A stretch of DNA of 64,000 bases. It comes from Natronolimnobius baerhuensis. Its GTDB lineage: Archaea; Halobacteriota; Halobacteria; Halobacteriales; Natrialbaceae. The notes beneath the pieces were generated by a model. It searched no databases. It was not told where the DNA came from and worked only from the letters and a program-made list of their open reading frames with translations. Shown here piece after piece: positions 18,066 to 27,153 of this stretch (position 1 is the first letter of the stretch; the number at the start of each line of letters is the position of its first letter). The translations under genes and the position numbers were made by a program. The DNA is taken from positions 310,001 through 374,000 of the forward strand of contig NZ_MWPH01000001.1 in assembly GCF_002177135.1 (NCBI RefSeq), in the 5' to 3' direction.

Positions 18066-19217
18066 TTACGGAGCCTGCCGGTAGATGAGGTTACGCTGAA
18101 TCTCGTTTGCGCCCTCGTAGATCACCGGAATGCGGGCATCGCGGTAGACGCGAGCGATCCGGCGTTCGTTGAGAACGGAGCGCCCGCCGTGGAACTGCAT
18201 GCCTTGTTCGGCGATGTCGACCGCGGCTTCCGTTGCGCTCGTCTTCGCGAGTGCGGCCCAGTAGCCGGCGTTGTCGTCGGTTTCGACCTTGTTGCAGGCA
18301 CGCCAGGTGAGTGCGCGTGCGCTCTCGAAGTCCATCAGCATATCCGCAAGCCCGTGCTGGACGGCTTGGAACTCGTTTATTGTGCGGCCGAACTGCTCGC
18401 GGTCGTGGGTGAACGACCAGGCTTCTTCGATGGCGGCCGCAGCCATGCCGAGACCGTGTCCGGCGACGGCGATACGGCCGTGGTTGAAGAAGTCCGCGAG
18501 CATCCAGAAGCCTGCGCCTTCGGCACCGATCAGGTTCTCCTCGGGAATCCGGCAGTCGTCGAACTCGATGTGGGCCTGTTTCGAGGCGCGCATGGCCATC
18601 TTCTCCGGGATGTGTTCGGCATCGTAGCCCTCAGTATCGGTCGGGACGATGAACATCGAGTGATTGCCATAGCGGTTGTCCTCGTCGTCGCCCGTTCGGG
18701 CGTAGAGGGTGATCCAGTCGGCCTCGACACCGTTGCCGATCCAGTACTTTTCGCCGTTGATGACCCACTCGTCGCCGTCCTTCTCTGCGCGGGTCTGGAC
18801 GCCCGCGAGGTCGCTGCCGGTCTCGGGTTCGGAGACGGCCAGTCCGGACAGTTGCTCGCCCTCTGCGACGGGCCGGATGTACTCCTCGCACTGCTCGTCG
18901 GTTCCGTACTCGTAGGTAATCTCACAGCCGAAACTCGCAAGTTGAAGCGTGAGGGCAATGCCTGCGTCCGCACGATAGAACTCCTCGGTCAGCGCGAGCA
19001 ACTGCGGCAGGTCAAAGCCACGGCCACCCCATTCTTCGGGAATATCCTGTGCGACCAGTCCCGCGTCCTGGCCCGCCTCGAGAATGTCGTGGGGGTACTC
19101 GCCAGCATCGAAGTACTCCTGGGCGTTGGGCGCGATGTACTCGTCGGCGAACTCGCGGGCTTCCTGCTTGACGTCGTGTGCGTGCTCGGGCACGATGGAG
19201 TCATCGAGTACGTCCAT
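18066..19217 (-). CDS. Acyl-CoA dehydrogenase (second paralogue)
   Basis: A second 383-residue FAD-dependent acyl-CoA dehydrogenase, clearly distinct from the one at 11-12 kb. Motifs: AVSEPETGSDLAG, WVINGEKYWIGNG, EQFGRTINEFQAVQ, and C-terminal VIYEGANEIQRNLI, in which Glu of YEGA is the expected base region. The N-terminal stretch has a longer charged leader (DSIVPEHAHDVKQEAREFAD). Stands alone; the BirA gene upstream is separated by 82 bp. Substrate class cannot be decided. Possibly for a different chain length or branched substrate. Confidence 0.9.
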   Translation of the reverse strand: MDVLDDSIVPEHAHDVKQEAREFADEYIAPNAQEYFDAGEYPHDILEAGQDAGLVAQDIPEEWGGRGFDLPQLLALTEEFYRADAGIALTLQLASFGCEITYEYGTDEQCEEYIRPVAEGEQLSGLAVSEPETGSDLAGVQTRAEKDGDEWVINGEKYWIGNGVEADWITLYARTGDDEDNRYGNHSMFIVPTDTEGYDAEHIPEKMAMRASKQAHIEFDDCRIPEENLIGAEGAGFWMLADFFNHGRIAVAGHGLGMAAAAIEEAWSFTHDREQFGRTINEFQAVQHGLADMLMDFESARALTWRACNKVETDDNAGYWAALAKTSATEAAVDIAEQGMQFHGGRSVLNERRIARVYRDARIPVIYEGANEIQRNLIYRQAP

Positions 19218-19299
19218 ACATCGCTAGACGGGAGCGACCCGAATATAGCCGCGGGTTTCGACTCAGTGACCGGCTGTCAGTCTCCCGCCGGTCTCATAG

Positions 19300-20238
19300 T
19301 CATACTGGCCGCAAGTGTTCGCAGTCGCCTGCCGCCACGGTCACCCGCCCGTCGTCGGCCTCGAGGACGAGCGCACCCGTTTCGGTGATGTCGACCGCCT
19401 CGCCGACGACCTCGCCGGCCGGTCGATCCACGCGCACGCGCTGACCGAGCGTCAACGCCAGCTCGCGCCAGTCGGGGACGACCGACTCGAGGTCGGATCG
19501 ATACGCGTCGAACTCCTCGAGGAATCGCTGGACGAATCGGCGTCGGTCGACGTCGCCTGCCTCCTCGCGGATGCTCGTTGCACCCTCGGGTAACGCCTCC
19601 GCGTCGATGTTCGCATTGGTTCCAGGGCCAACGATGAGCCACTCGATGCGGTCCGTCTCGCCTTCCATCTCCGTCAAAATTCCCGTTAGCTTTCGATAGT
19701 CGCCCTCGTCGCCGACGGGAATGACCACGTCATTTGGCCACTTGATCCGTGCATCGACGCCCGCTTCGCGTGCCGCTTTCGCCGTCGCCACCGCCGCCGC
19801 GAGCGTGTACAGCGGTGCTCTCGAGGGTGCAATTGCTGGCCGTACGACGATACTGAGCCAGACGCCACCCGACGGAGCCGTCCACTCGCGCTCGAGGCGG
19901 CCCCGGCCGCCCGTCTGTTCGTCCGCAAGGACCACGACATCCGTCGCGCCGTCGACTGCCAACTCGCGCGCTCGCGTGTTGGTACTCCCAATCGTCTCGT
20001 GGTATTCGACCGAAAACGGTGCCTCGAGGCCGAACTCGACGGCGTCGCTGCCGTAGGGGGCGACCTCGAGCAGGTCGTACCCTGCCGGTCCGCTCTCGAT
20101 GTCGAAGCCCGCGTCTCGGAGTTCCTCGACGTGCTTCCAAACCGCGGCGCGGGAGACCTCGAGTGACTCGGCCAGGTCGGGACCCGAGACCGGGCCGTCG
20201 TCGAGCGCCTCGAGGATGGCTCGTCGCGTCTCGTTCAT
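19300..20238 (-). CDS. birA: Biotin--[acetyl-CoA-carboxylase] ligase
   Basis: Attaches biotin to biotin-carrier domains and may also sense biotin. From ATG 20238, 312 residues: an N-terminal winged helix (residues 1-62, GPDLAESLEVSRAAVWKHVE) of BirA type, a catalytic domain (about 75-255) with GSTNTRAREL, biotin-binding GGRGRLEREW and KWPNDVV, and a C-terminal SH3-like domain (about 265-312). The HTH suggests DNA binding and autoregulation, as in the bifunctional bacterial BirA. No biotin-synthesis or carboxylase gene is adjacent. Confidence 0.93.
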   Translation of the reverse strand: MNETRRAILEALDDGPVSGPDLAESLEVSRAAVWKHVEELRDAGFDIESGPAGYDLLEVAPYGSDAVEFGLEAPFSVEYHETIGSTNTRARELAVDGATDVVVLADEQTGGRGRLEREWTAPSGGVWLSIVVRPAIAPSRAPLYTLAAAVATAKAAREAGVDARIKWPNDVVIPVGDEGDYRKLTGILTEMEGETDRIEWLIVGPGTNANIDAEALPEGATSIREEAGDVDRRRFVQRFLEEFDAYRSDLESVVPDWRELALTLGQRVRVDRPAGEVVGEAVDITETGALVLEADDGRVTVAAGDCEHLRPV

Positions 20239-20366
20239 AGCAATACGAGGGAAGCGCGCGCACTTCAATCGGAAGGATCGATGATTATCCAATGCCGATT
20301 CCTCGAGCGATCGATGGTATCGGAAAGGAGAGGACCGATATTGAAAAGAGCGTACTGATTGGTCGA

Positions 20367-21347
20367 TCAGTCCCGAATCTCGAGTAACTTCTCGCGACCC
20401 GGTGCGATCAGTTCATCGAGGTAGCTCGCGAGCGTTCCCTTCGCGTCGGCGGGGTGAAGTTCACCAGACTCGAGGTCCGTCGCTAGCGTCTCGTAGTCGT
20501 CGTAGGTCAGGTCGCCGCCGTACTCCTCGGGGCGCTCGACGACGATTTCCTCGAAGCGCGGGAAGACGTGGTACTCGAACAGTTCGAGGACGGGATTCTC
20601 GAGGTCGCCCTCCGGCTCGCGCGTCGGTGGACAGAACGCGGAGTTGACCTTCTCCTCGAGTTCTGCGGTCGAGTCTTCCATCGAGATGGTGACGCCCTCG
20701 CTCGAGGACATCTTGCCTTCGCCGCTGGTGAGGTCGGCGACGATGGGCGTGTGGAGTGCGGGACGCACGTCGTAGCCCAGTTCGGGCAGTTCCTCGCGAG
20801 CGAGCATGTGGACCTTGCGCTGGTCGAGCCCGCCGACGGCCAGATCGAGGTCGAGGTACTCGATATCGAGCGTCTGCATCAGCGGGTAGACGACGTGGCT
20901 CACCTTTGCGGTCTCGCCGCCCTGAATCTCGGCCATCGCACGCTGGGCGCGGTTGAGTGTCGTCGCGAGCTCGAGTTCGTGCAGATCGAGGGTGTAGTCC
21001 TCCTCGAGTTGGAACTCCGACCCGTAGACGAACTCGGTGTTGTCCTCCTCGAGGCCGTAGGCGATGAATTGGGCTTTCATCTGCTCGGCCGTCTCGCGGA
21101 TTTCCTCGAAGGTGCCTTTCCCGTTGAGGTAGGCGTGGACGTCCGCGAGGAGGACGACGACCTCCATGCCGGCGTCTTGGAGGTCGATGAGTTTGTTCGC
21201 GGTCAGGAGATGGCCGAGATGGAGCACGCCGGAGGGCTCGTAGCCGACGTAGGCGCGTTTGCCGTCGGCATCCGTGGCAAGGTCGCGTACTTCGTCGTCG
21301 GTCACGACCTCCTCGGCGTTTCGCATGATCAGGTCGTAGGTATCCAT
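20367..21347 (-). CDS. tyrS: Tyrosyl-tRNA synthetase
   Basis: Charges tRNA-Tyr. 326 residues, the compact archaeal/eukaryal form. Class I signatures: a HIGH variant in PSGVLHLGHLLT (residues about 39-50) and the KMSKS variant GKMSSSEG (near 216-223). No C-terminal S4 domain, as expected for the archaeal type. A small Gly-rich protein gene lies upstream on the same strand 66 bp away; a shared transcript is possible. Confidence 0.95.
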   Translation of the reverse strand: MDTYDLIMRNAEEVVTDDEVRDLATDADGKRAYVGYEPSGVLHLGHLLTANKLIDLQDAGMEVVVLLADVHAYLNGKGTFEEIRETAEQMKAQFIAYGLEEDNTEFVYGSEFQLEEDYTLDLHELELATTLNRAQRAMAEIQGGETAKVSHVVYPLMQTLDIEYLDLDLAVGGLDQRKVHMLAREELPELGYDVRPALHTPIVADLTSGEGKMSSSEGVTISMEDSTAELEEKVNSAFCPPTREPEGDLENPVLELFEYHVFPRFEEIVVERPEEYGGDLTYDDYETLATDLESGELHPADAKGTLASYLDELIAPGREKLLEIRD

Positions 21348-21413
21348 TGGTATCGGAGTGAAATCAGCGGACGGGTTTATGTGTTCTTGAACTGTGCGAC
21401 CATGTCGGTCGGC

Positions 21414-21596
21414 TCAAAACGGCAGTTTGTCTCGGGCCGATCCCGCGAGGTAGCCCGTCGCCGCGCCGACGCCCGCCCCGACGGCACCGCCAGCCGGACC
21501 GGCGACGCCGCCGACTTTACCGCCGACTTTCGCCCCCTTCGCTGCGCCTTCGGAGGCGTGTTTTGATCGCAAACACGGTGGCTCGAGTGATGGCAT
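21414..21596 (-). CDS. Small glycine-zipper protein
   Basis: A 60-residue frame with body EGAAKGAKVGGKVGGVAG and AVGAGVGAATGYLAG: Gly/Ala every fourth residue, the glycine-zipper pattern of membrane-inserting helices. The last residues DKLPF are polar. There is no signal peptide. Small glycine-zipper proteins are common in haloarchaea, but their roles are unknown. Codon bias follows the genome, which supports the frame; the start (ATG 21596, or ATG 21617) is uncertain. It precedes tyrS. Confidence 0.5.
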   Translation of the reverse strand: MPSLEPPCLRSKHASEGAAKGAKVGGKVGGVAGPAGGAVGAGVGAATGYLAGSARDKLPF

Positions 21597-21718
21597 ATCC
21601 CTCGCTTCGTCCGGCATCGAAATAATCGTTCGGCTCTCCTCGAGTACCTGGCCGGTGACAGATTGGGACCTGCCTGCCGTACACTCATCCGGTTCGCGCC
21701 CGTATCTTCGGGGCGTCT

Positions 21719-22369
21719 ATGGGGTACACGGAGGATTTCATCAACGCAGTCCGGCGAAGCTTCATTCCGCAAATCCACTACCTGCTTCGGGGCACGTTCG
21801 GCGGCTACGCCGTCAGCCACACCACAGCGAAAGAGTACGCCCTAACGGCTCGCTGTTCCGAAGCCGACCTTGAGGACATCCTCGAGAAACTGGGCTTTTC
21901 CCGGAACCCAATCGCCTCGCTGAAGGTTCGGATGGACGGCAACACCTCGGAGGGGTCGTGGGTCTGGCGAGCGTCGCCGCTCGCGGACAACCAACTGCAC
22001 ATCGTCCTCCACGAACTCGAGGACGAATCCGGCGTCGACGTCTACGCCCACTGGGAGTGTTCGTGGATTCGCCATCCCTACAAACACTACGTCGCGCGGG
22101 GCTACGACGCCGATCTGGGTGTCGAACTGGCTCGGCGCTGGCTCACCGACTACGGCGGCGACGAACTCGAGGGAACGGCAGTCGAGTACGAAATCGACAG
22201 CTCTGCGAGCCGCCGCCTGAGCGAGTACCTGTCGCTGTCATACTACCAGTTCGAGGACATGTTCGCGGCGATCCGCTCGCGGGTGCCGCAACTGGACGAC
22301 GAGGATGATCTCGATATCGACCGCGACGGCGAACGCGATGGCGTGTCGCCGCGGATCGCCGACCGCTGA
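21719..22369 (+). CDS. Conserved haloarchaeal hypothetical protein, 216 aa
   Basis: I do not recognise a characterised domain. The protein is soluble and aromatic-rich, with EDFINAVRRSFIPQIHYLL near the start, a central beta-rich segment (WVWRASPLADNQLHIVLHEL, DVYAHWECSWIRHPYKHY) and an Asp-rich C-terminal tail (DDEDDLDIDRDGERD). Such architecture suggests a small alpha/beta domain. Haloarchaeal codon bias and acidic composition support a true gene. It starts at ATG 21719, divergent from the glycine-zipper gene across 122 bp. Confidence 0.7.
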   Translation: MGYTEDFINAVRRSFIPQIHYLLRGTFGGYAVSHTTAKEYALTARCSEADLEDILEKLGFSRNPIASLKVRMDGNTSEGSWVWRASPLADNQLHIVLHELEDESGVDVYAHWECSWIRHPYKHYVARGYDADLGVELARRWLTDYGGDELEGTAVEYEIDSSASRRLSEYLSLSYYQFEDMFAAIRSRVPQLDDEDDLDIDRDGERDGVSPRIADR

Positions 22370-22430
22370 CTGAGGTTCCACCGGCAGCGGAACTCTCCTG
22401 AAATTGGCCTCAGTAAACTGTTTATTGCCG

Positions 22431-22446
22431 TTTGGCGGCCGCCAAA
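22431..22446. promoter_or_regulatory. Perfect 16-bp palindrome upstream of winged-helix membrane gene
   Basis: TTTGGCGG followed directly by CCGCCAAA. It ends 48 bp before the ATG at 22495, upstream of a TATA-like GGTTTAAC at about 22458-22465. Since the downstream gene encodes a winged helix, autoregulation through this site is plausible but unproven. Confidence 0.5.
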
Positions 22447-22494
22447 TTCGAATGTGGGTTTAACACCCCTTGCCGAAATGAGTCCACTAGCGCG

Positions 22495-23097
22495 ATGGCT
22501 TCGCTCCCTCCCTGGATCGACACCCGCATCGACGACGGCCTGAACAAGAAGTTAACACAGCGACACGTCGTCGAGACGATGCTCGAGGCAGACCGGCCCT
22601 ACTTTTCGGCCGAGCAGATCCGCGCACGGGTCCGCCCGGACGTGAGCAAAGAGACCGTTCGACTTCGGCTGAACGAACTGCTCGAAATCGACGTCATCGC
22701 AGCCGATACGTACCCGGAGTCGATCACGCTGTACTACATCAACCATCCCAACTCACATTGGCCACTAAGCCCCGAAGGAAAAGACGCCCTGGCAGACGAG
22801 ACACCGCTCGAAACACTTTCGGTCGGTGACTTTCTCCGCCTGCGGAATCCGGCCGGGATCAGAACGCTGGTGCTCGCGGGCTTTCAGTTGAGCCTCGTCT
22901 TCTTCGCTATCGGAATCGTGGCTCCGCTTATCGCAAGCGGCCTGCTCGTCCAGAGTTCGAACGCCTACTGGGAGGTTTCAGGGAACCTGTTCGTCCTCTG
23001 TGCCGGTCTGCTGATCCTCGAGCGTGGTGTCAGGAAGCTCCGAACGGATGGGATCCGTGTCAGCAGCGTTCGCTCGAGTAAAGCGGAATCGAAGTAG
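22495..23097 (+). CDS. Winged-helix protein with C-terminal membrane anchor
   Basis: 200 residues from ATG 22495. Residues about 15-85 form a helix-turn-helix/winged-helix domain (QRHVVETMLEADRPYFSAEQ, SKETVRLRLNELLEIDVI), and two hydrophobic helices follow (about 117-140 and 152-175). This is a DNA-binding domain tethered to the membrane, a layout seen in haloarchaea for putative membrane-coupled regulators. The next gene, a DUF4870 membrane protein, follows after 63 bp and may be a partner. The perfect palindrome 22431-22446 lies upstream. Function unknown beyond this. Confidence 0.75.
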   Translation: MASLPPWIDTRIDDGLNKKLTQRHVVETMLEADRPYFSAEQIRARVRPDVSKETVRLRLNELLEIDVIAADTYPESITLYYINHPNSHWPLSPEGKDALADETPLETLSVGDFLRLRNPAGIRTLVLAGFQLSLVFFAIGIVAPLIASGLLVQSSNAYWEVSGNLFVLCAGLLILERGVRKLRTDGIRVSSVRSSKAESK

Positions 23098-23160
23098 CTT
23101 CGAATTCCACTGCAATCAATCACGACGCCAGCGAACATCGCCACCCACACTACCCAACAT

Positions 23161-24015
23161 ATGTCCAACGAACACGACCATCCGACGGCATCGACGACAC
23201 AACCAGGACCGAGCATTCTCGAGGAGCGGACGCTTTCGGGAATCTTCGTCCACGTTCTCGGACTCGGGACTGGCGTCATGCTCCCCGCACTCGTCTATCT
23301 GGTCGCCGAGAACGAGTTCACGCGCGAGAACGCTCGGAACGCGTTCAACTGGCAGGTGATCGTGACCGGCGTCTTCACGGTCATGTTCGGACTCCTCGGC
23401 GGCGCAATCACGATTGATTCCGTGTTTCCAGAGGAGTCGGCCGTTCAGTATCTCGGACTGGCGTTGCTCGTCAGCGGGGCGATCATCATGTTCGGATCGA
23501 CGCTTTTCTTTTTCGTCAATTTCGCCTTCGGGCTGATTGCGATGGGGAAGGCAATCTTCGGGACGGCATGGGCCTACCCGCTTGCACCAGATTTCGTCGG
23601 CTGGCTCGCAGCGAGAACTAGCGACGATAGTCGCTGGTGGCGAGTCCTCGTCCCACACCTGCTTATCACGCCGCTACTGGGAGCGTTTTTCGCCCTCGAG
23701 TCGGGGACGGAAAACGACCCACTGTTTGTCGTCGGTTTCGGACTCGTACTGGCGGTACTCCTTACGTCCGTCCTCACACCGGGTGTACTCGTACGTGATA
23801 TGCAATCCGTTGCCGCGAGGACGTCGTGGCAGCCACAGTGGCTGTGGTACATTGGGGGTCCAGCTATTGTCGCCGTGTTCACCTATCTCGTCGCGGCCGT
23901 CCAGTTCACCTCCGAAAATCCAGGCGGGGATGCGATTTACGCGTTCGCGGGCGCGCTCTGGGTTACCGTACTCATCTACCTGCTCAGACGCTATCGGCAG
24001 GTTGGCGCGTCGTAG
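23161..24015 (+). CDS. DUF4870-type membrane protein
   Basis: 284 residues, about seven transmembrane helices. The first half fits DUF4870: SGIFVHVLGLGTGVMLPALVY, then ENEFTRENARNAFNWQ, the NAxNWQ signature between helices, and FFFVNFAFGLIAMGKAIFG. The second half has three or four further hydrophobic helices not in the basic family, so it is an extended version. Role unknown. It follows the winged-helix/membrane gene on the same strand, 63 bp after its stop, and converges on the CoA-pathway gene with only 14 bp between stops. Confidence 0.75.
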   Translation: MSNEHDHPTASTTQPGPSILEERTLSGIFVHVLGLGTGVMLPALVYLVAENEFTRENARNAFNWQVIVTGVFTVMFGLLGGAITIDSVFPEESAVQYLGLALLVSGAIIMFGSTLFFFVNFAFGLIAMGKAIFGTAWAYPLAPDFVGWLAARTSDDSRWWRVLVPHLLITPLLGAFFALESGTENDPLFVVGFGLVLAVLLTSVLTPGVLVRDMQSVAARTSWQPQWLWYIGGPAIVAVFTYLVAAVQFTSENPGGDAIYAFAGALWVTVLIYLLRRYRQVGAS

Positions 24016-24029
24016 AATCTGCTTCCCTG

Positions 24030-24806
24030 TTAGAGACCGCTTCGAATCCGTTCCTCTGCCTCCTCGAGCGCTTCTTCCCGGTCGAACGCTTCGATAATCC
24101 CCTCGAGTTCGCCCTCTCCAGCGTCGGCCAACTCCTGTGCATGTGCCGCCATGTTCGGCACGGCGCGAATGATGTTGTCGACGATTGGCACTTCGGCAAC
24201 CTGTGGCGACCGCGAGAGCGGATTCAGGTCGATCACGAGTTCCGTTTTGCCCATTGCCTCGAGCGCTTCGGCGCGGTCGCCGTCCTCGAGTGGGACGAGC
24301 ACCACGTCAGCCTCGTAGATGCCGTCGGCGTCGACTTTCGCGCGCTGGTGGTCGAGATTTGGGATGCGGGCGTCGGCCTCGAGGCCCTTTACTTCCGTCG
24401 CGCCGTGCTCTCGAAGATGGTCGGCGATGGCCGCGATGCGCTCGTCAGTCCGGTTGAAGAGGTTGATCTCGAGGTCGGCATCGGTCGCGTCTGCTAGGTC
24501 GACCATCTCGCCGGGGACGAGTGCGGCGACGTTGCCGTTGATCGAGAGCACGGGGTGGTCAGCCAGAAGGAGATGCGCCGCTGCGGCGCGCTCTGCGGCG
24601 TCGGCGCTCGGAATCGTCTCCTCGCCAAGCAGGTAATCGAAGGCGCTGCCCCGGCCTTCGGCGTGCATCCCCTGGAGGTGGGTAATCCCTTTCTCGACGC
24701 CCGTCTCGATGCGGTGGCGCGTGAGCAGGTCCTGATAGCGGGGGTGGTCCTCGGGAATCTCCTCCTCGTGCGTCACGTCGGCCGGAACGGTCTCGTCCTC
24801 GCTCAC
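24030..24806 (-). CDS. 4-phosphopantoate--beta-alanine ligase
   Basis: Archaeal CoA biosynthesis: joins 4-phosphopantoate with beta-alanine to give 4-phosphopantothenate, replacing bacterial pantothenate synthetase and kinase order. 258 residues. Recognisable stretches of the archaeal family: RHRIETGVEKGITHLQGM (about residues 30-47), HAEGRGSAFDYLLGE, LSINGNVAALVPGEMV, NLFNRTDERIAAI, and the C-terminal LVIDLNPLSRSPQ and VDNIIRAVPNM. The partner enzyme, pantoate kinase, is encoded at 33502-34329 on the same strand. It converges with the DUF4870 gene. Confidence 0.93.
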   Translation of the reverse strand: MSEDETVPADVTHEEEIPEDHPRYQDLLTRHRIETGVEKGITHLQGMHAEGRGSAFDYLLGEETIPSADAAERAAAAHLLLADHPVLSINGNVAALVPGEMVDLADATDADLEINLFNRTDERIAAIADHLREHGATEVKGLEADARIPNLDHQRAKVDADGIYEADVVLVPLEDGDRAEALEAMGKTELVIDLNPLSRSPQVAEVPIVDNIIRAVPNMAAHAQELADAGEGELEGIIEAFDREEALEEAEERIRSGL

Positions 24807-25015
24807 GTTCGCGAGGTGGCGTGGGGCGATAAAAAGACGACCGATCCGTCACTCGAGGCGCGTCTCCGCCATAGACGCCGCGCTCTCGAGACACCTGCAC
24901 GGACATTCGCTCTCGCTGAACAGTCGGTCCAAACTGGTTCTCTGGTAGATAGTTATATCAAGAATACGGGCGGTACGGTCGGGTTTAATGCATGATTCTG
25001 GCGTAGGAGTGTCTC

Positions 25016-26179
25016 ATGACATCTGTCCGCATGGAGAATGTTAGCAAATACTTCGATGCGGGAAACACCGTCGCGAACTATCAGCTCAATCTCGAGGTCG
25101 AAGACGGTGAGTTTCTCGTCTTTCTCGGGCCCTCCGGGTGTGGGAAAACCACGGCACTCAGGCTGATCGCGGGCCTCGAGCAGCCCTCGGAGGGAGCGAT
25201 CTACTTCGGCGACGAACGCGTCGATGGGCGCTCCTCGAGTGATCGTAACGTCGCGATGGTGTTCCAGAACTACGCGTTGTATCCGCATATGACGGTCGCG
25301 GAAAACATCGGCTATCCGCTGAAAGTCCGTGGGATGTCCCCCAACGACCGCGACCTGAAAGTCGAGGAGGTAACCGAGTTGCTTCACATCGAAGGCCAGG
25401 TCGACAAGAAACCGGGGGCCCTGTCTGGCGGCCAACGACAGCGGGTCGCGCTCGCTCGCGCAATCGTTCGCGAGCCGAGCGTCTTCTTGCTCGATGAGCC
25501 CCTGTCGAACCTCGACGCCAAACTCCGTCAAGAGATGCGAATCGAACTCAAACGCCTCCAGAACGAACTCGAGGTCACGACGGTCTACGTCACGCACAAT
25601 CAGGAGGAGGCGATGAGCATGGCCGACAGGGTCGTCGTGATGAACAAGGGAACGATCCAGCAGATTGCGCCGCCGGGCGAGTTGTACGAGCGCCCGCGGA
25701 CGGCCTGGGTGGCTCGGTTTATCGGCTCGCCGCCGATGAATCTCTTTCAGGGCCAGCGCCGAAACGGCTCGCTCGAGGTCGGCTCGGCGGGAGCGGTCGA
25801 CCTGACGAGCATTGCATCGACAGCGGAGTCCAGCCCACAATCGGGTGAGGAAGCTGTCGTCGAAGCGGGCCAGTCGGATGCGGGCTCGGCTGGCATGGTC
25901 ACGGACGCCTCTCAGGCGACGGGCGACCTCTCGCTCGGCGTTCGCCCGGAGGATTTGACGGTGACGACGTCGCCGCCGGCGACTGGTCACGCACTCGAGG
26001 GCACCGTCGACACCATCGAACCCTTCGGCGAGTACGACCTGATCAACGTCACCGTCAACGACCAACTGGTCAACGCGAAAATGGCAACGGCGACAGTCAG
26101 CCGCGGCGACACGGTCTATCTGACGTTCGAGGACGACGATGCATACCTGTACGACGAAACCGGCGAACTGGTCGGGTGA
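25016..26179 (+). CDS. Sugar-type ABC transporter ATP-binding protein (MalK/UgpC family)
   Basis: Energises uptake through the two permeases that follow. 387 residues: Walker A GPSGCGKTT (residues about 41-49), signature LSGGQRQR near 136, Walker B FLLDEPLSNLD, switch His in TVYVTHNQEEAM. A C-terminal regulatory region (about 240-387) carries a TOBE/MalK-type OB domain (LSLGVRPEDLTV). An acidic insertion around residues 262-300 (rich in Ser, Glu and Ala) separates the two. A GGAG about 8 bp before the ATG and a TATA-like GTTATATC near 24950 fit an operon promoter. First gene of a three-gene operon. Confidence 0.93.
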   Translation: MTSVRMENVSKYFDAGNTVANYQLNLEVEDGEFLVFLGPSGCGKTTALRLIAGLEQPSEGAIYFGDERVDGRSSSDRNVAMVFQNYALYPHMTVAENIGYPLKVRGMSPNDRDLKVEEVTELLHIEGQVDKKPGALSGGQRQRVALARAIVREPSVFLLDEPLSNLDAKLRQEMRIELKRLQNELEVTTVYVTHNQEEAMSMADRVVVMNKGTIQQIAPPGELYERPRTAWVARFIGSPPMNLFQGQRRNGSLEVGSAGAVDLTSIASTAESSPQSGEEAVVEAGQSDAGSAGMVTDASQATGDLSLGVRPEDLTVTTSPPATGHALEGTVDTIEPFGEYDLINVTVNDQLVNAKMATATVSRGDTVYLTFEDDDAYLYDETGELVG

Positions 26180-26185
26180 GATGAG

Positions 26186-27151
26186 ATGAGCTTCCGAGAC
26201 CGACTCGAGGACCTCGAGTTCGATACCGACCGCGATGAGGGGTCGATTCTGTCGTTCGACCGGGAGAAAGCGCTCGCGATAGCGGTATTTCTGATTCCTG
26301 GGCTGACACTGTTTGGCATTTTTTCCGTCGGGCCGATTGCCTACTCGGCGGTCGGCAGTTTCTACTCGTGGGAGACGTTCACGATGGGTGAGTTCGTCGG
26401 GCTGGACAACTGGATTGACTCGCTCACTAATCCGCTCATCGTCCACTGGTCGAACATGCGCGAGTTACGGTATCCGATGGGGGCGCTGACGCACAACCTC
26501 CTCTGGGTGGTGATTCATGTCCCGGCGAGTACCTTCCTTGGGCTAGGATTGGCACTCCTCTTTGCAGACCTGCGCGGGCGGCGAATCCTCCGTGCGATGG
26601 TGTTTGCGGGCTTTACCGTCCCACCAATCGTCATCGGACTGGTGCTGTTGTTCATCTACGACCCGCAGGCAGGGATCTTCAACGAGTTACTTCGAGTGAT
26701 CGGTCAGGAGCAGTGGGTTCGCAACTGGACGCAGTCACCACAGGTCGCCATCTACGCGCTCATCGCGGGCGGCATCTGGGTCCACACCGGCTTCAGCATG
26801 CTGCTGTATAGCTCGTCGCTGTCGGCGATTGACCCCTCGCTGATCGAATCAGCCAAAGTCGACGGCGCTGGCCCCTGGCGGCGATTCCGCGACATCATCT
26901 GGCCGCTGGTCAGGCCGGTGACTGCCGTCGTCGTCATTATGGGCATCATTTGGGTGATGCGCATGTTCGACATCGTCTACGCCGCCGGCGGCGCAGCAGG
27001 CGGGCCGAATCACGCCTACTCGGTCCTCGGCATCGAGGTGTATCGCGCGGCCTTCCGGCCGGAAATCGACTACGGGATGGCGATGGTCGTTGCCCTGTTG
27101 CAACTGTTCATCGTCGCCCCGCTCGCGCTGTACATCGCACGGATGAGATAA
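26186..27151 (+). CDS. Sugar-type ABC transporter permease (MalF family)
   Basis: Membrane subunit of the uptake system, 321 residues with six transmembrane helices after a polar N-terminal tail of about 30 residues. The EAA loop that contacts the ATPase is visible as ESAKVDGAGPWRRFRDIIWP (about 213-232). Starts 6 bp after the ATPase gene stop and ends 2 bp before the third gene, so all three are co-translated. The substrate cannot be deduced from the permease; family members carry mono-, oligosaccharides or glycerol phosphate. Confidence 0.92.
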   Translation: MSFRDRLEDLEFDTDRDEGSILSFDREKALAIAVFLIPGLTLFGIFSVGPIAYSAVGSFYSWETFTMGEFVGLDNWIDSLTNPLIVHWSNMRELRYPMGALTHNLLWVVIHVPASTFLGLGLALLFADLRGRRILRAMVFAGFTVPPIVIGLVLLFIYDPQAGIFNELLRVIGQEQWVRNWTQSPQVAIYALIAGGIWVHTGFSMLLYSSSLSAIDPSLIESAKVDGAGPWRRFRDIIWPLVRPVTAVVVIMGIIWVMRMFDIVYAAGGAAGGPNHAYSVLGIEVYRAAFRPEIDYGMAMVVALLQLFIVAPLALYIARMR

Positions 27152-27153
27152 TC

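Noticed and set aside
24953-26446. 497-codon antisense frame over the ABC ATPase gene
   Set aside because: Shadow of a gene with clear Walker and signature motifs on the other strand.
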